64,000 bases of DNA from Erythrobacter ramosus. Its GTDB lineage: Bacteria; Pseudomonadota; Alphaproteobacteria; Sphingomonadales; Sphingomonadaceae. The stretch lies in NCBI RefSeq assembly GCF_009828055.1, contig NZ_WTYB01000002.1, positions 1,240,001-1,304,000 of the forward strand. The letters run 5' to 3'. Positions 34,418 through 45,197 of this stretch are shown here, in pieces. The translations under genes and the position numbers were made by a program. The notes under the pieces are model-generated. The model saw only the letters and a program-made list of their open reading frames with translations. It searched no databases and had not been told where the DNA came from. Positions within the stretch are counted from its first letter, which is position 1. Every line of letters begins with the position of its first letter.

Positions 34418-34873
34418 TCAGCCCAGCGCCGCGGCTTCCTTGATGGCGCGGCGGATGCTCATATAGGTGGCACAGCGGCACAGGTTGCCGCTCATCGCTT
34501 CGTCGATGGCCGCGTCGTCGGGCGTGGGATTGTCCCGCAGCAGCGCAGTCGCGGCCATGATCTGACCCGATTGGCAATAGCCGCACTGAGGGACGTCATT
34601 GGCGACCCACACCTGACGAATGGCATCGGCGGCAGCGCCTTCAACGCCCTCGATCGTGGTGATCTCCGCCCCTTCGAGCGAATCATGCGGCGTCACGCAG
34701 GAGCGGGTCGGCGCGCCGTCGACATGGACAGTGCAGGCGCCGCACTGCGCGACCCCGCAGCCGAATTTCGTGCCCGTCATGCCAAGATGATCGCGCAGCA
34801 CCCACAGCAAAGGCGTGCCCGGAGCAGCATCGACGCTTGCGGATTTCCCGTTGATTTTGAGGGTAATGGCCAT
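34418..34873 (-). CDS. iorA: Isoquinoline 1-oxidoreductase-type alpha subunit (2Fe-2S)
   Basis: 151-residue iron-sulfur subunit of a molybdenum hydroxylase. Plant-type cluster: TKFGCGVAQCGACTVHVDG plus Cys in TRSCVTPH. The second cluster is QCGYCQSGQIM and GNLCRCATYMSIRRAI. It passes electrons from the Mo-pterin subunit encoded just upstream. It is convergent with the amidohydrolase pair (18-base gap). The organic N-heterocycle or aldehyde used is unknown. Confidence 0.92.
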   Translation of the reverse strand: MAITLKINGKSASVDAAPGTPLLWVLRDHLGMTGTKFGCGVAQCGACTVHVDGAPTRSCVTPHDSLEGAEITTIEGVEGAAADAIRQVWVANDVPQCGYCQSGQIMAATALLRDNPTPDDAAIDEAMSGNLCRCATYMSIRRAIKEAAALG

Positions 34874-34888
34874 GTTCGGCTCCTGATC

Positions 34889-37270
<2,382 letters not shown>

Positions 37271-37283
37271 CGGCTTTTCCCCT

Positions 37284-37418
37284 TCAGCCGGATCGTCGGC
37301 TCATGTCCGACGAAGCGATCTTGGGCGAGGTCGGGCGATGTGGCAAGCCGCCTTGCGCAATGGCGGGCGTGGCGAGCGAAGTTGCTGCATGCAGCGCGGC
37401 GAAGGAGACTTGGTTCAT
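37284..37418 (-). CDS. Possible small exported peptide
   Basis: A 44-codon frame whose first residues (FAALHAATSLATPAIAQGGL) look like a signal peptide ending in AIAQ. AGAAGG lies just upstream of the ATG at 37418. It fills the gap between the Sco-type gene and iorB on the same strand. The mature part would be only about 20 residues, so it could equally be a remnant of an exported subunit that once accompanied iorAB, or chance. Confidence 0.25.
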   Translation of the reverse strand: MNQVSFAALHAATSLATPAIAQGGLPHRPTSPKIASSDMSRRSG

Positions 37419-37446
37419 TGCCCTTCTGTCCTTGAATCGAGCGTGC

Positions 37447-38103
37447 TCAGCCCACCAGCCGCTTGAGCTTGGCGAGAGCATTGGGGCCCGTTTCGTCATA
37501 AGCGATGATCGACTGGAGCTTGCCCGATGCATCCATCAGGTACACGCTGGCGGTGTGGTCGATGGTATAGTCGCCGCCCTTGGTCGGCACCTTCTGGTAG
37601 AAGGCGCGGTACGCCTTCACGGCGCTGTCGACCTCGGCATCGGTGCCGGTCAGCCCGAGGATCGGGGTGCCGAACAACTCGACATAGCGGCCGATATCCC
37701 CCGGGCTGTCATAGCCAGGATCGACCGAAACGAAGACGATCCGGAACTTGTCGCCGTCCGGCCCCAATTGCTTGCGCAGCTGCGCCATGCGCGACAACGT
37801 CGTCGGGCACACGTCGGGACAACGGGTGAAGCCGAAGAAGATTGCAAAGGGTTTGCCCTTCAGGGTCTGGTCAGTGACGCGTGACCCGTCCGGCGCAGTG
37901 AGAGCAAACGGCCCGCCGATGCTCGCCGAATAGACGCTTTCGCTCTCTGGCGGCGTCGCACGATTGGGGGCGAACATCGCCACCAGCCCGACCCCGATCA
38001 CCAGCGCCACCAGCAGCCACAGCATCAGCCGCAATGTCTTCAGCCCATCAGCGCGGGCGGGGGCCGAGGGTTCGTCCTCGCGTTCACGAAAGGGATCAGC
38101 CAT
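37447..38103 (-). CDS. SCO1/SenC-family copper chaperone
   Basis: 218-residue membrane-anchored thioredoxin-fold protein used in CuA assembly of cytochrome oxidase. One N-terminal membrane segment (MLWLLVALVIGVGLVAMF), the metal-binding FTRCPDVCPTTL and the distal His in GGDYTIDHTASVYLMD are all present. The start at 38103 overlaps the PCuAC gene by 8 bases. Paired with PCuAC, it supports delivery of copper in the periplasm. Confidence 0.92.
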   Translation of the reverse strand: MADPFREREDEPSAPARADGLKTLRLMLWLLVALVIGVGLVAMFAPNRATPPESESVYSASIGGPFALTAPDGSRVTDQTLKGKPFAIFFGFTRCPDVCPTTLSRMAQLRKQLGPDGDKFRIVFVSVDPGYDSPGDIGRYVELFGTPILGLTGTDAEVDSAVKAYRAFYQKVPTKGGDYTIDHTASVYLMDASGKLQSIIAYDETGPNALAKLKRLVG

Positions 38104-38617
38104 GCTTGCCGTGCTCCCCTTCGCCATGCTCCATACCGGGAGCCATTGCCCCGGCGGGCTTGACTTCAAGTTCGGTCACGACCGAGCCCGCGCCTTCGAA
38201 GGTCAGCGTCAGCGGCACGGTCTCGCCTGCCTTGAGCGGCTGCTTCAGATCCATGAGCATGATGTGGAAACTGCCCGGCTTGAGCGTCACTTCGCCGCCT
38301 GCGGGCACGTCCAGCCCGTCTTCCAGCTGGCGCATCCGCATCACCCCGCCGTCCATGCTCATAGTGTGGATCTCGACCCATCCGGCGACCGGCGTGCTGC
38401 CGCCAGTGATGCGGTCGGCGGCGGTGCCAGTGTTGGCGATTGTCATGAAGGCACCGCCTGCGTTCTGGCCCACAGCGGTCTCACGCGACCACGGCTCGGA
38501 TACCGCGATGATGCTGGCGGCGGTCTCAGTGGCGGCGGGGGTTTCGGCAGCGGGATTACAGGCGGAAATGACAATCGTGCTCGCTAACAGGGCAGCGGCA
38601 AAGAGCGGGCGGGTCAT
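38096..38617 (-). CDS. Copper chaperone PCuAC lipoprotein
   Basis: 173-residue periplasmic Cu(I) carrier. Lipobox at LLASTIVISACNPA; copper ligands in IHTMSMDGGVMRMRQLEDG (His, Met) and GSFHIMLMDLKQPL (His, Met), matching the H(M)x10Mx21HxM pattern of the family. The C-terminus is His/Gly-rich (PGMEHGEGEHGKHG), a likely extra metal-binding tail. It hands copper to Sco or directly to CuA; the two genes overlap. Confidence 0.92.
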   Translation of the reverse strand: MTRPLFAAALLASTIVISACNPAAETPAATETAASIIAVSEPWSRETAVGQNAGGAFMTIANTGTAADRITGGSTPVAGWVEIHTMSMDGGVMRMRQLEDGLDVPAGGEVTLKPGSFHIMLMDLKQPLKAGETVPLTLTFEGAGSVVTELEVKPAGAMAPGMEHGEGEHGKHG

Positions 38618-38808
38618 GCTGAAATCTCCTCGGGTGATGGATTGTGGCGCGCGCTATTCTGGCGCGGCGCGGCAAAAGCGGCGGGTTAATCCGCCAGTGG
38701 TTGCCCGCTGGGGCAGTCCATTATTGCAAACATGGGAATGATACTCCGACAGCCCGGCGCGTCTCTAAGCGACGCGCGGCGGGCCTACCGATACACAGGG
38801 GTACAGTG

Positions 38809-39222
38809 TCAGGTGGTCGCCGGAGGGCCGCGCAGTTGCGGGCGCAGGAAGGGAATGTCGCGCAGCGGGAGCGCGGGTAGCGGGGCAATCCCGATCAGCA
38901 GGATAAAGGCCAGCGCGGTGGCCAGCAGAACCGGGTCTGCCCCGCCAAGCGCGAAATGGCCGAGGCCGGAGAATGCGCAAACCTGCCCCTTGTCTGCCAT
39001 GTCGGAATGATCGCCGTCCGTGGCTTGTTTGCCCCCAATGGCGATCTGCATCTGCTTGGGAGTGCCACTGGCATCCGAGCAGATCGTCACAGTCAGGAAC
39101 CGGTCGCCGCTGGCCGCCAGCATGAACCCGGAAGGCACCGCGGCCTTTATCGCCAGCGCAAAAGCCAGCAGCACCAGCGTCAGCCGGGCATGGTCACGGA
39201 ACAGGGTGCGCAGGCGGTTCAT
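38809..39222 (-). CDS. DUF2946-like small membrane protein
   Basis: 137 residues: an N-terminal membrane segment (LTLVLLAFALAIKAAVPSGF), a periplasmic loop containing VTICSDASG and GQVCAFSGLG, and a second hydrophobic segment (LLATALAFILLIGIAPLPAL). This layout matches DUF2946 proteins often found with copper genes and TonB receptors. No enzymatic motif. It lies between the PCuAC/Sco pair and a MerC-type gene on the same strand. Confidence 0.7.
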   Translation of the reverse strand: MNRLRTLFRDHARLTLVLLAFALAIKAAVPSGFMLAASGDRFLTVTICSDASGTPKQMQIAIGGKQATDGDHSDMADKGQVCAFSGLGHFALGGADPVLLATALAFILLIGIAPLPALPLRDIPFLRPQLRGPPATT

Positions 39223-39300
39223 GCCCGAGTGCCCATAACGGCGGAGGTGCGCGATGTCATTATGTCTTGGCCCGCAGTGGTGGCGGCGGCCGCCACTGCG

Positions 39301-39693
39301 TCAATGCCGGTGCATACGGCGCAGCCGCGCCCAATGCGCCGCCAACAGCAGCGCTGCTCCGGTGACCGTCAGCGCCTGCTCACCCACCTCGCTGCCGATG
39401 AACAACCCCCCGATCAGCGCGGCGAAAGCCGCCAGCACCAGTCCAATTTGCCAGCGTCCTGAGCTTGCGCGCAGCAGCACCGGGCCGCTCACCAGCAGCA
39501 CCGGCAGGATCAGCGCGGCGTGGAGCCACTCGTTCTCGCGCAGCCCCTCGGGCAAGGCGGCGAGCATCACCACCGGCACGCTCGCCAGCAGCCACGGCAG
39601 CGCAATGCAATGCACCAGGCACAGCGCCGACAAGCCCATGCCAAAGCGGTGCCACGGCGCCTCGCTGCACGTTAGTGGTGGTGAACTAGCCAT
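39301..39693 (-). CDS. MerC-domain membrane protein
   Basis: 130-residue protein with four hydrophobic segments and the MerC motif LSALCLVHCIALPWLL, where the two cysteines can bind soft metals. It is divergent from the COG0523 GTPase, and the shared gap holds a Zur-type palindrome. A zinc-related role under Zur control is therefore more likely than mercury transport, since no other mer genes are present. Confidence 0.8.
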   Translation of the reverse strand: MASSPPLTCSEAPWHRFGMGLSALCLVHCIALPWLLASVPVVMLAALPEGLRENEWLHAALILPVLLVSGPVLLRASSGRWQIGLVLAAFAALIGGLFIGSEVGEQALTVTGAALLLAAHWARLRRMHRH

Positions 39694-39709
39694 GCCTCAT
39701 TCCTATTGA

Positions 39710-39727
39710 GTTATGTTACAACATCAC
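39710..39727. promoter_or_regulatory. Zur box
   Basis: GTTATGTTACAACATCAC is an 18-bp inverted repeat with one mismatch, very close to the alphaproteobacterial Zur consensus GTTATGTTATAACATAAC. It lies 16 bases upstream of the MerC-type start and 48 bases upstream of the GTPase start, so both should be repressed when zinc is plentiful. Confidence 0.82.
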
Positions 39728-39775
39728 TTAATGCGCGAGCACGTCATTACAAGCCGCAGCCCACAGGATTTCCGC

Positions 39776-41029
39776 ATGACCGCCTCCGCATCCGCTCAGT
39801 TCAGCGCCGACCCCCGCCTGCCCGTCACCGTGCTGTCCGGCTTCCTGGGCGCGGGCAAGACGACGCTGCTCAACCACATCCTCGCCAACCGCGAGGGCAA
39901 GCGCGTGGCGGTGATCGTCAATGATATGAGCGAGGTCAACATCGACGCCGATCTGGTGCGCGGGGGCGAGGCGGCGCTGTCCCGCGCGGAAGAAACGCTG
40001 GTCGAAATGACTAATGGCTGCATCTGCTGCACCCTGCGCGACGATCTGCTGAAGGAAGTGCGCAAGCTCGCCGGGGAGGGCCGCTTCGATTACCTCGTGA
40101 TCGAGAGCACCGGCATTTCCGAACCCCTGCCCGTGGCGGCCACCTTCTCGTTCCGCGACGAATATGACGAGTGCCTCGGCGATGTCGCCCGGCTTGATAC
40201 GATGGTGACAGTAGTCGACGCGCTCAATCTTCTGGCCGACTATTCGAGCACCGATCTGCTCTCGGCACGCGGCGAGACGGCCGGTGAAGGCGATGATCGC
40301 AGCCTTGTCAGCCTGCTGGTCGAACAGATCGAATTCGCTGACGTGGTGATCGTCAACAAGGCAACTGCCGTGCCGCCCGAACAGCTCGCCATGGTTAAGC
40401 AGGTGGTCGCCTCCTTGAACGCAGATGCGCGCATCATCACGGCGGATTTCGGTACGGTCGCGCTCGATACCATTCTCGATACCGGGCTGTATGACGAGGA
40501 GCGTTCAGAACAGCACCCCCTGTGGATGAAAGAGCTTTATGACTACGCCAGCCACCGGCCCGAGAGCGAAGAATATGGCGTCGAAAGCTTCGTATACCGC
40601 GCGCGCCGCCCGTTCCATCCGGCGATGTTCTACCGCTTCCTGACCGGCGATGTGCTCGACACAGTGATCCGCGCCAAGGGCCATTTCTGGCTTGCCACCC
40701 GCAGCGATTTCCTCGGCGAGCTGGCGATTGCCGGGCACCAGAAAAGCGTCAGTCGCATGGGCCGCTAGTGGGCCGCCGTGCCCAAGAACCGTTGGCCGGA
40801 CGATGGCAGTTTCGAAGAATTCGTGATCCGCCACTGGGATCCGGTCTGGGGCGACCGGCGGCAGGAACTGGTGTTCATCGGCATCGGACTGGACAGGGCG
40901 GCAATTACCGAGGCGCTCGATGCTTGCCTCGTGCCGACGGACGCCTTCACGCCCGATCAGTGGGAAAACCTCAACGATCCTTTCCCCGCATGGGGCGAGG
41001 CGCAGACCACGCTCGAACCGGCGGAATGA
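39776..41029 (+). pseudogene. COG0523 (CobW/ZigA-like) zinc GTPase with in-frame TAG
   Basis: Zinc-chaperone-type GTPase. P-loop [16 protein letters not shown], zinc motif [12 protein letters not shown], and NKxD-type IVNKATAVP are intact in the first 330 codons. The frame stops at TAG 40766-40768, and the same frame continues at once as WAAVPKNRWPDD through WDPVWGDRRQELVFIGIGL to the stop at 41027-41029, giving a full-length 417-codon gene. Relatives carry Trp-Trp at this junction, so a single TGG-to-TAG change is the simplest cause. The Zur box upstream is retained. The second part can start at GTG 40778 and encodes 83 residues of the C-terminal domain. Recent loss, readthrough or a sequencing error are the options. 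Confidence 0.85.
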
Positions 41030-41039
41030 CGGTAGCGGC

Positions 41040-41177
41040 GGCACCTTCGCCGATCCGAATCTTGTTGCCCGCTATGTGGATGCGCGGGAGCGCTTCGTTC
41101 CCGGTCACCAGGACATCCTGCGCCTGATGGAGCAAGCTCGACAATGGCGGGCACATCACACAATGTCCGCCGCATGA
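41040..41177 (+). pseudogene. Remnant resembling the N-terminus of a class I methyltransferase
   Basis: The frame reads TFADPNLVARYVDARERF followed by VPGHQDILRLMEQ, which matches the usual opening (FxDPxxVARYaxxxxRxVPGxxDLxRM) of one group of SAM-dependent methyltransferases. No methyltransferase core follows; the next gene starts within four bases of its end. There is no start codon ahead of it. It is probably a leftover of a deletion. The match is from memory and short. Confidence 0.35.
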
Positions 41178-41860
41178 CGTCTTCGTTCCCGCATCAGCCT
41201 CCAACGTGGCCACTTCTGGCATGGCTGACAGCAGGCTTGGCCGGGGTTGCGGCACCAGCGCTCGCCATGCTGCTGTTGCACAATGCACCCGCCACTGCGC
41301 CGATCGTTCAGGTCACCGGACCGATCCTCGCGGTCGGCCTGATGGGAGCCGGCATGATCTCAGCGGCCATCGCCGGGAGGCTGTGGATCGGTATCGCGCT
41401 GGCGCTGCTGACGGCGACTGGTCTCATCTGGCTCGCCCACGCGCTGGGCATGCCGCGGTTGGAGCAACCCGTAGCAACGGGGTTGGCCGTCATCATCGCC
41501 AGCAGCAGCTTCGCCGCACGCGGCACCCTGTTTGCCCGCAGCGCAGCCGACAAGGGCTGGTGGATCGCCGTCGCCGTGGTCGCAGGAGAGGCCGCGGTCG
41601 TCGTAACCGCCGCAGCGATGCCGGGGGCCCTACCCGGTTGGCTGCTGGCCTTGTTACCGGCTCAATGGGCCAGCATGGCAATCCAGTCAGCGCTCACCAG
41701 CCCCGGCGCACCGGCAGCAATTGCGGCCCTGTTCGCCCTCGGCGGGACGGCAGCAGCGACGTTACTGGTAGCCCACTTATGGCCAAGGCGCTGGCCTTAC
41801 CTGATCATGTTTACGACCTGGCTCGGCTTCTCGGCGCTGGTCTGGCGCCAGATCGGGTAG
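41174..41860 (+). CDS. Hypothetical integral membrane protein
   Basis: 228 residues from the ATG at 41174, almost entirely hydrophobic, with about seven membrane segments (for example LAWLTAGLAGVAAPALAMLL, ILAVGLMGAGMISAAIAG, IALALLTATGLIWLAHALG). No charged motif or family signature is recognised. It starts inside the end of a methyltransferase-like remnant and stops about 100 bases before a decayed IS3 element, so it may itself have been exposed to rearrangement. Confidence 0.6.
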   Translation: MTSSFPHQPPTWPLLAWLTAGLAGVAAPALAMLLLHNAPATAPIVQVTGPILAVGLMGAGMISAAIAGRLWIGIALALLTATGLIWLAHALGMPRLEQPVATGLAVIIASSSFAARGTLFARSAADKGWWIAVAVVAGEAAVVVTAAAMPGALPGWLLALLPAQWASMAIQSALTSPGAPAAIAALFALGGTAAATLLVAHLWPRRWPYLIMFTTWLGFSALVWRQIG

Positions 41861-42085
41861 TCGCAAGCTCGCATCGGAAGTAGCCCAAAACACTGCTTTG
41901 ATGACAAAATGCTTGGCATAGTCAGCTGCCCAATGGAACCTCGCATGGCCCGTGCCCTCAACATGACCGGCCCTCACTGAGTGGTCCGTGTTGATTGTTA
42001 GTGCAAGATTACCTCCTGCGCCATGGCTGGCCGCAGGTGGAGCGAAGCGGAACCGGAGGGCAGCCATGGCAGTGTCGCCGTTTCC

Positions 42086-42726
42086 GGGGCTGCCGGGCGT
42101 GATGTAAAGTGTCTTCACACCGATCCTAGCCAGCCACTGCTGCACGGCGTTGGCGATAAATTCCGGGCCATTGTCCGAGCGTATACGCGCTGGTGGCCCG
42201 CGCGTGACGAACAGTTCAGCCAGCGCTGCAAGCACATCCTCGCTCCGAAGCCACCGCCCCACCGGCAAGGCCAGGCATTCTCTGCTGGCTTCATCGATGA
42301 TCGACAGGATACGGAACTTGCGACCATCGTGGGTCCGATCCTCAACAAAGTCATAGGACCACACGTGTCCCGGATACTCAGGCCGAAGACGGATGCATGA
42401 TCCGTCATTGAGCCAGAACCTTCCCCGCTTCGGTTGCTTTTGCGGCACCTTGAGGCCTTCACGCCGCCAGATCCGTTCCACCCTCTTGCGGTTCACATGT
42501 CAGCCTGCCTCGCGCAGCAAGGCCGTCACCCGGCGATAGCCGTAGCGACCATATTGTCTGGCCAAGGCGATGATGTCCTCGGTCAGCGAGGCTTCGTCAT
42601 CTGCCCCACGCGGCGTCTTGCGCTGTGTCGATCGATGTTTCCCGAGAACGCGACACACCCGCCGCTCAGACACCGGCATCATGCTCTTGATGTGATCGAT
42701 ACAGCGCCTGCGGCGCGCGGGGCTCA
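42086..42726 (-). pseudogene. IS3 orfB integrase, broken and deleted
   Basis: Upstream part reads QYGRYGYRRVTALLREAG then TGA, then continues in frame as HVNRKRVERIWRREGLKVPQ, so a Trp codon (TGG) became TGA. The catalytic Asp residues are present in VWSYDFVEDRT and ARIRSDNGPEF. The frame departs from the family after LYITPGSP, near 42085. The ENGYCESFN-type segment with the catalytic Glu is missing, as if an internal deletion removed it. The copy cannot be active. Confidence 0.8.
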
Positions 42727-42999
42727 GAAGTTTCCCCGTGCGGCCTCCTGCAGGATCAGCTTGTCGAGCGTTAGATCCGACACTGCCCGGCGCAAACGGG
42801 CGTTCTCCTTCTCCAACTCCTTCATGCGCCGGGCCTGATCCATCTTCAGACCACCATATTCCTTGCGCCAGCGGTAGTAGCTCTGCTCGGTGACGCCAAT
42901 CCGGCGGCAAGCATCAGCAACGGTTCCTCCCTGCGCCAGCACGATCTCCGCTTCACGCAGCTTGCCGATGATCTCTTACGGCTTGTGATTCCTCGCCAT
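42724..42999 (-). pseudogene. IS3 orfA with premature TAA
   Basis: The frame begins MARNHKP then hits TAA at 42978-42976 (codon 8) and continues EIIGKLREAEIVLAQGG. It then reads VTEQSYYRWRKEYGGLKMDQ, the HTH of IS3 orfA, and RMKELEKENARLRRAVSDL, its leucine zipper. Relatives have Glu (GAA) at codon 8, so a one-base change explains the stop. A GTG at 42942 could restart a 72-residue version. Confidence 0.8.
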
Positions 43000-43204
43000 T
43001 CCATTCCTCCTTCGTGGCCAATTCTAAAATAGAAATTGGGCCACTCAGAAGGGGGCAGATCAGCGCAGGAGATCGAATGACGGCAAGCTTCGGTTTAGGC
43101 TGATCGCCCTTTTTGCGTGCCTTGACCTCAATATTCACTGATGGTTCAAGCCGATCACCGCAATTGCCCCGCACGATGTCAGAGCATAAAAGGAAATCCG
43201 GAGT

Positions 43205-43504
43205 ATGAAGCGGCGTGGAACTGACGGTATCGCTCTTTTCATCGGAGCAATTGCGGCGTCGATTGCCATGACCAGCCCAGCCTTTGCAGCGCCCGATCCG
43301 GGCAAGAAGGCCTGTGTGCAAGAAGCGCGCAAACTTTGCCCCGCCGAGATGAAATCGCTGAGCCGCAAGAAGGTTGAAGCGTGCATGATCCGGAACATCG
43401 AGAAGACATCCCCAACATGCAAATCGGCGATGCTCAAGATCAAGGCCGAGCGCGAAGCCTTGGCCCGGCGTCAGACGCGGGGTCAGACCGCGACGTCAAA
43501 TTAA
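43205..43504 (+). CDS. Small exported four-cysteine protein
   Basis: 99 residues with a signal peptide (ALFIGAIAASIAMTSPAFAA). The mature part has four cysteines in the spacing ACVQEARKLCPAEM, KVEACMIRNI and TSPTCKSAML, which suggests two disulfides in a helical hairpin like short Cys-rich repeat proteins of proteobacteria. Rich in Lys/Arg. It is convergent with the methyltransferase gene (four-base overlap). No function is known. Confidence 0.7.
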   Translation: MKRRGTDGIALFIGAIAASIAMTSPAFAAPDPGKKACVQEARKLCPAEMKSLSRKKVEACMIRNIEKTSPTCKSAMLKIKAEREALARRQTRGQTATSN

Positions 43505-43989
43505 GCGGGGGAATAGGCCGCATTCTCCGCCCGGATGCGCACCCACAGCATCGCCGCATTGAGCACGGAATACAGCGCCGCCACCCAAACCAATCCGAAC
43601 ATCAGCGGCACGACCGCGATCTCGCAGATCACGACGAAGTAGTTCGGGTGACGCATGATGCGAAATGGTCCGCTCGAGATCGGCGCTTCGTCTTTGGGAA
43701 CGATGATCCGCGTCGTCCAGCGCCGTCCCAGCGTCGCCAGCACCCAAACGCGCATGGCCTGCAGCACCGCGAAAACTGCGAGCAAAGCCATGTTCACCGG
43801 AGCGCCGCCGACCATGGCCCATAAGACAGCCAGCCACGAGGCGTGCATCAGCACCATGACCGGGTAATGTGATCGCCCGAATTCGACCGCGCCGCGCGCC
43901 AGCAGCGCCTTGGTGTTGCTCTGCGCAATGATCAGTTCGGAAATCCGCTGAAGCGTGATGAAGATCATGATGGCATAGGGCAGCGTCAT
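43501..43989 (-). CDS. Isoprenylcysteine carboxylmethyltransferase-like membrane methyltransferase
   Basis: 162-residue integral membrane protein of the ICMT/PEMT fold. The SAM-binding end reads SGPFRIMRHPNYFVVICEIAVVPL, with conserved RHPNY, and a final VRIRAENAAY. In Streptomyces griseus a similar gene (srsB) O-methylates the phenolic lipids made by a type III PKS. Here it overlaps the type III PKS stop/start by ATGA, so it most likely methylates that product. Confidence 0.85.
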   Translation of the reverse strand: MTLPYAIMIFITLQRISELIIAQSNTKALLARGAVEFGRSHYPVMVLMHASWLAVLWAMVGGAPVNMALLAVFAVLQAMRVWVLATLGRRWTTRIIVPKDEAPISSGPFRIMRHPNYFVVICEIAVVPLMFGLVWVAALYSVLNAAMLWVRIRAENAAYSPA

Positions 43990-45035
43990 GCTGGGCTCCG
44001 CAAGGTGACCGTGCTGGCCGTGAAACCGGGGCCGAGCGCGGCCATGACAGACAGTGGCGCAAGCCCGCTTTGGCGCACCCGGTCGAGCACAAACAGAGCA
44101 GTCGGCGCAGACATGTTGCCGTGCATTCGCAGAATCTCGCGTTCATCATTTAGGCTGCCCTGCGGCAAGGCGAGCGCGGCCTCGATCGCGTCGACGACTT
44201 TTGCGCCGCCGGGATGGCAGATGAAGCGGTCCACTTCGCCGATCTGCAAGCCCTGGGGGGTCAGCATCTCTTCGACCGCCCCGCGAAATTCCTTCCGGGC
44301 GAAAGCGGGAATGGCGCGGTTGAGAACGACGCCCAATCCGGCGGGCTCCATCTGCCACCCCATGATGTCGAGTGTGTCGGCCCAGGTCTTTTCGGCGCTG
44401 CCGGAAATCTGCGTGAACCCTTCGTTGCCGGGCCGGACAACGCAGGCCGCCGCACCGTCACCGAAGAGCGCGGTTGAGACGATGTCCGCCTTGCCGACAT
44501 TCTCGGTCCTCAGGGCCAGACTGCAAAGTTCCACCGTAACAAACAGGACCGTGGCGCCGTGGCCAACCCGCGCGAGTTTCGCGGCGAGGCCCAGTCCCGA
44601 GACACCCCCGGCACAGCCAAGTCCGAACACCGGAACTCTCGACACATCGCTGCGGAACCCCATCCGGCTCATCGCTCGGGCTTCGAGGCTCGGTGTGGCA
44701 ATGCCGGTGGAGGATACGGTGACGATGACGTCAACCTCGTCGGCTGCGATCCCTGCTTCGGCCAGCGCCTTCTCCGCCGCTTCGACAAACAGGTCGAGCG
44801 CCACCTCAAGGTAGACTTCGGTGCGCTCGACGATGCTGCGCGGCTGCATATACCAGGCAACCGGTCGGGCCAGCTGGCGAAATTCGATCCCGGCATTGCC
44901 GTAGATCGAGCGAAGCCTGCCGAAATCTTCAAAGGCGCTGCCGAGCAGCTGTTCGGCAACCTGCGCACCTGTCGTTTGATCAAGGATATTCAGAGGGGTC
45001 GCCGTAGCGAGCGAGTGGATGCTTACCGGAATCAT
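43986..45035 (-). CDS. Type III polyketide synthase (chalcone/stilbene synthase-like)
   Basis: 349-residue ketosynthase from the ATG at 45035. The triad is intact: Cys141 in FGLGCAGGVSG, His275 in RFICHPGGAK and Asn308 in RMHGNMSAPT. Such enzymes extend fatty-acyl starters with malonyl-CoA to alkylresorcinols or alkylpyrones. Overlap with an ICMT-like methyltransferase suggests a methylated membrane phenolic lipid. The MFS gene is divergent, with a 160-base gap. Confidence 0.92.
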   Translation of the reverse strand: MIPVSIHSLATATPLNILDQTTGAQVAEQLLGSAFEDFGRLRSIYGNAGIEFRQLARPVAWYMQPRSIVERTEVYLEVALDLFVEAAEKALAEAGIAADEVDVIVTVSSTGIATPSLEARAMSRMGFRSDVSRVPVFGLGCAGGVSGLGLAAKLARVGHGATVLFVTVELCSLALRTENVGKADIVSTALFGDGAAACVVRPGNEGFTQISGSAEKTWADTLDIMGWQMEPAGLGVVLNRAIPAFARKEFRGAVEEMLTPQGLQIGEVDRFICHPGGAKVVDAIEAALALPQGSLNDEREILRMHGNMSAPTALFVLDRVRQSGLAPLSVMAALGPGFTASTVTLRSPA

Positions 45036-45197
45036 CAAGGGAGCCTCATATGAGCCGATTCACCGGCAATCTCATTCTGGTTTTTCGCGGGAACGGCACG
45101 ACAAGAGCGTGGTTCTGCTAAGCCTTACGACGCCGGTCCAAAAGCGGATGCTAGTTTCCTTTAGTCAGGACCGGGGTCTTCGGCTACCGATCATCCG

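Larger units (their letters stand above)
41964..43062 (-). mobile_element. Decayed IS3-family insertion sequence
   Basis: About 1.1 kb bounded by imperfect inverted ends: on the minus strand TGATCTGCCCCCTTCTGAGT (from 43062) and on the plus strand TGACCGGCCCTCACTGAGTG (from 41964). Inside are an orfA/orfB pair in the -1 frameshift arrangement of IS3 elements. The element is shorter than the usual 1.2-1.25 kb, has two nonsense codons, and lacks the third catalytic segment. The bases next to the ends (aca and gcg) do not form a target duplication. Confidence 0.82.

Noticed and set aside
41961-43065. Target-site duplication around the IS3 element
   Set aside because: Flanking triplets aca and gcg differ, so no duplication is claimed.
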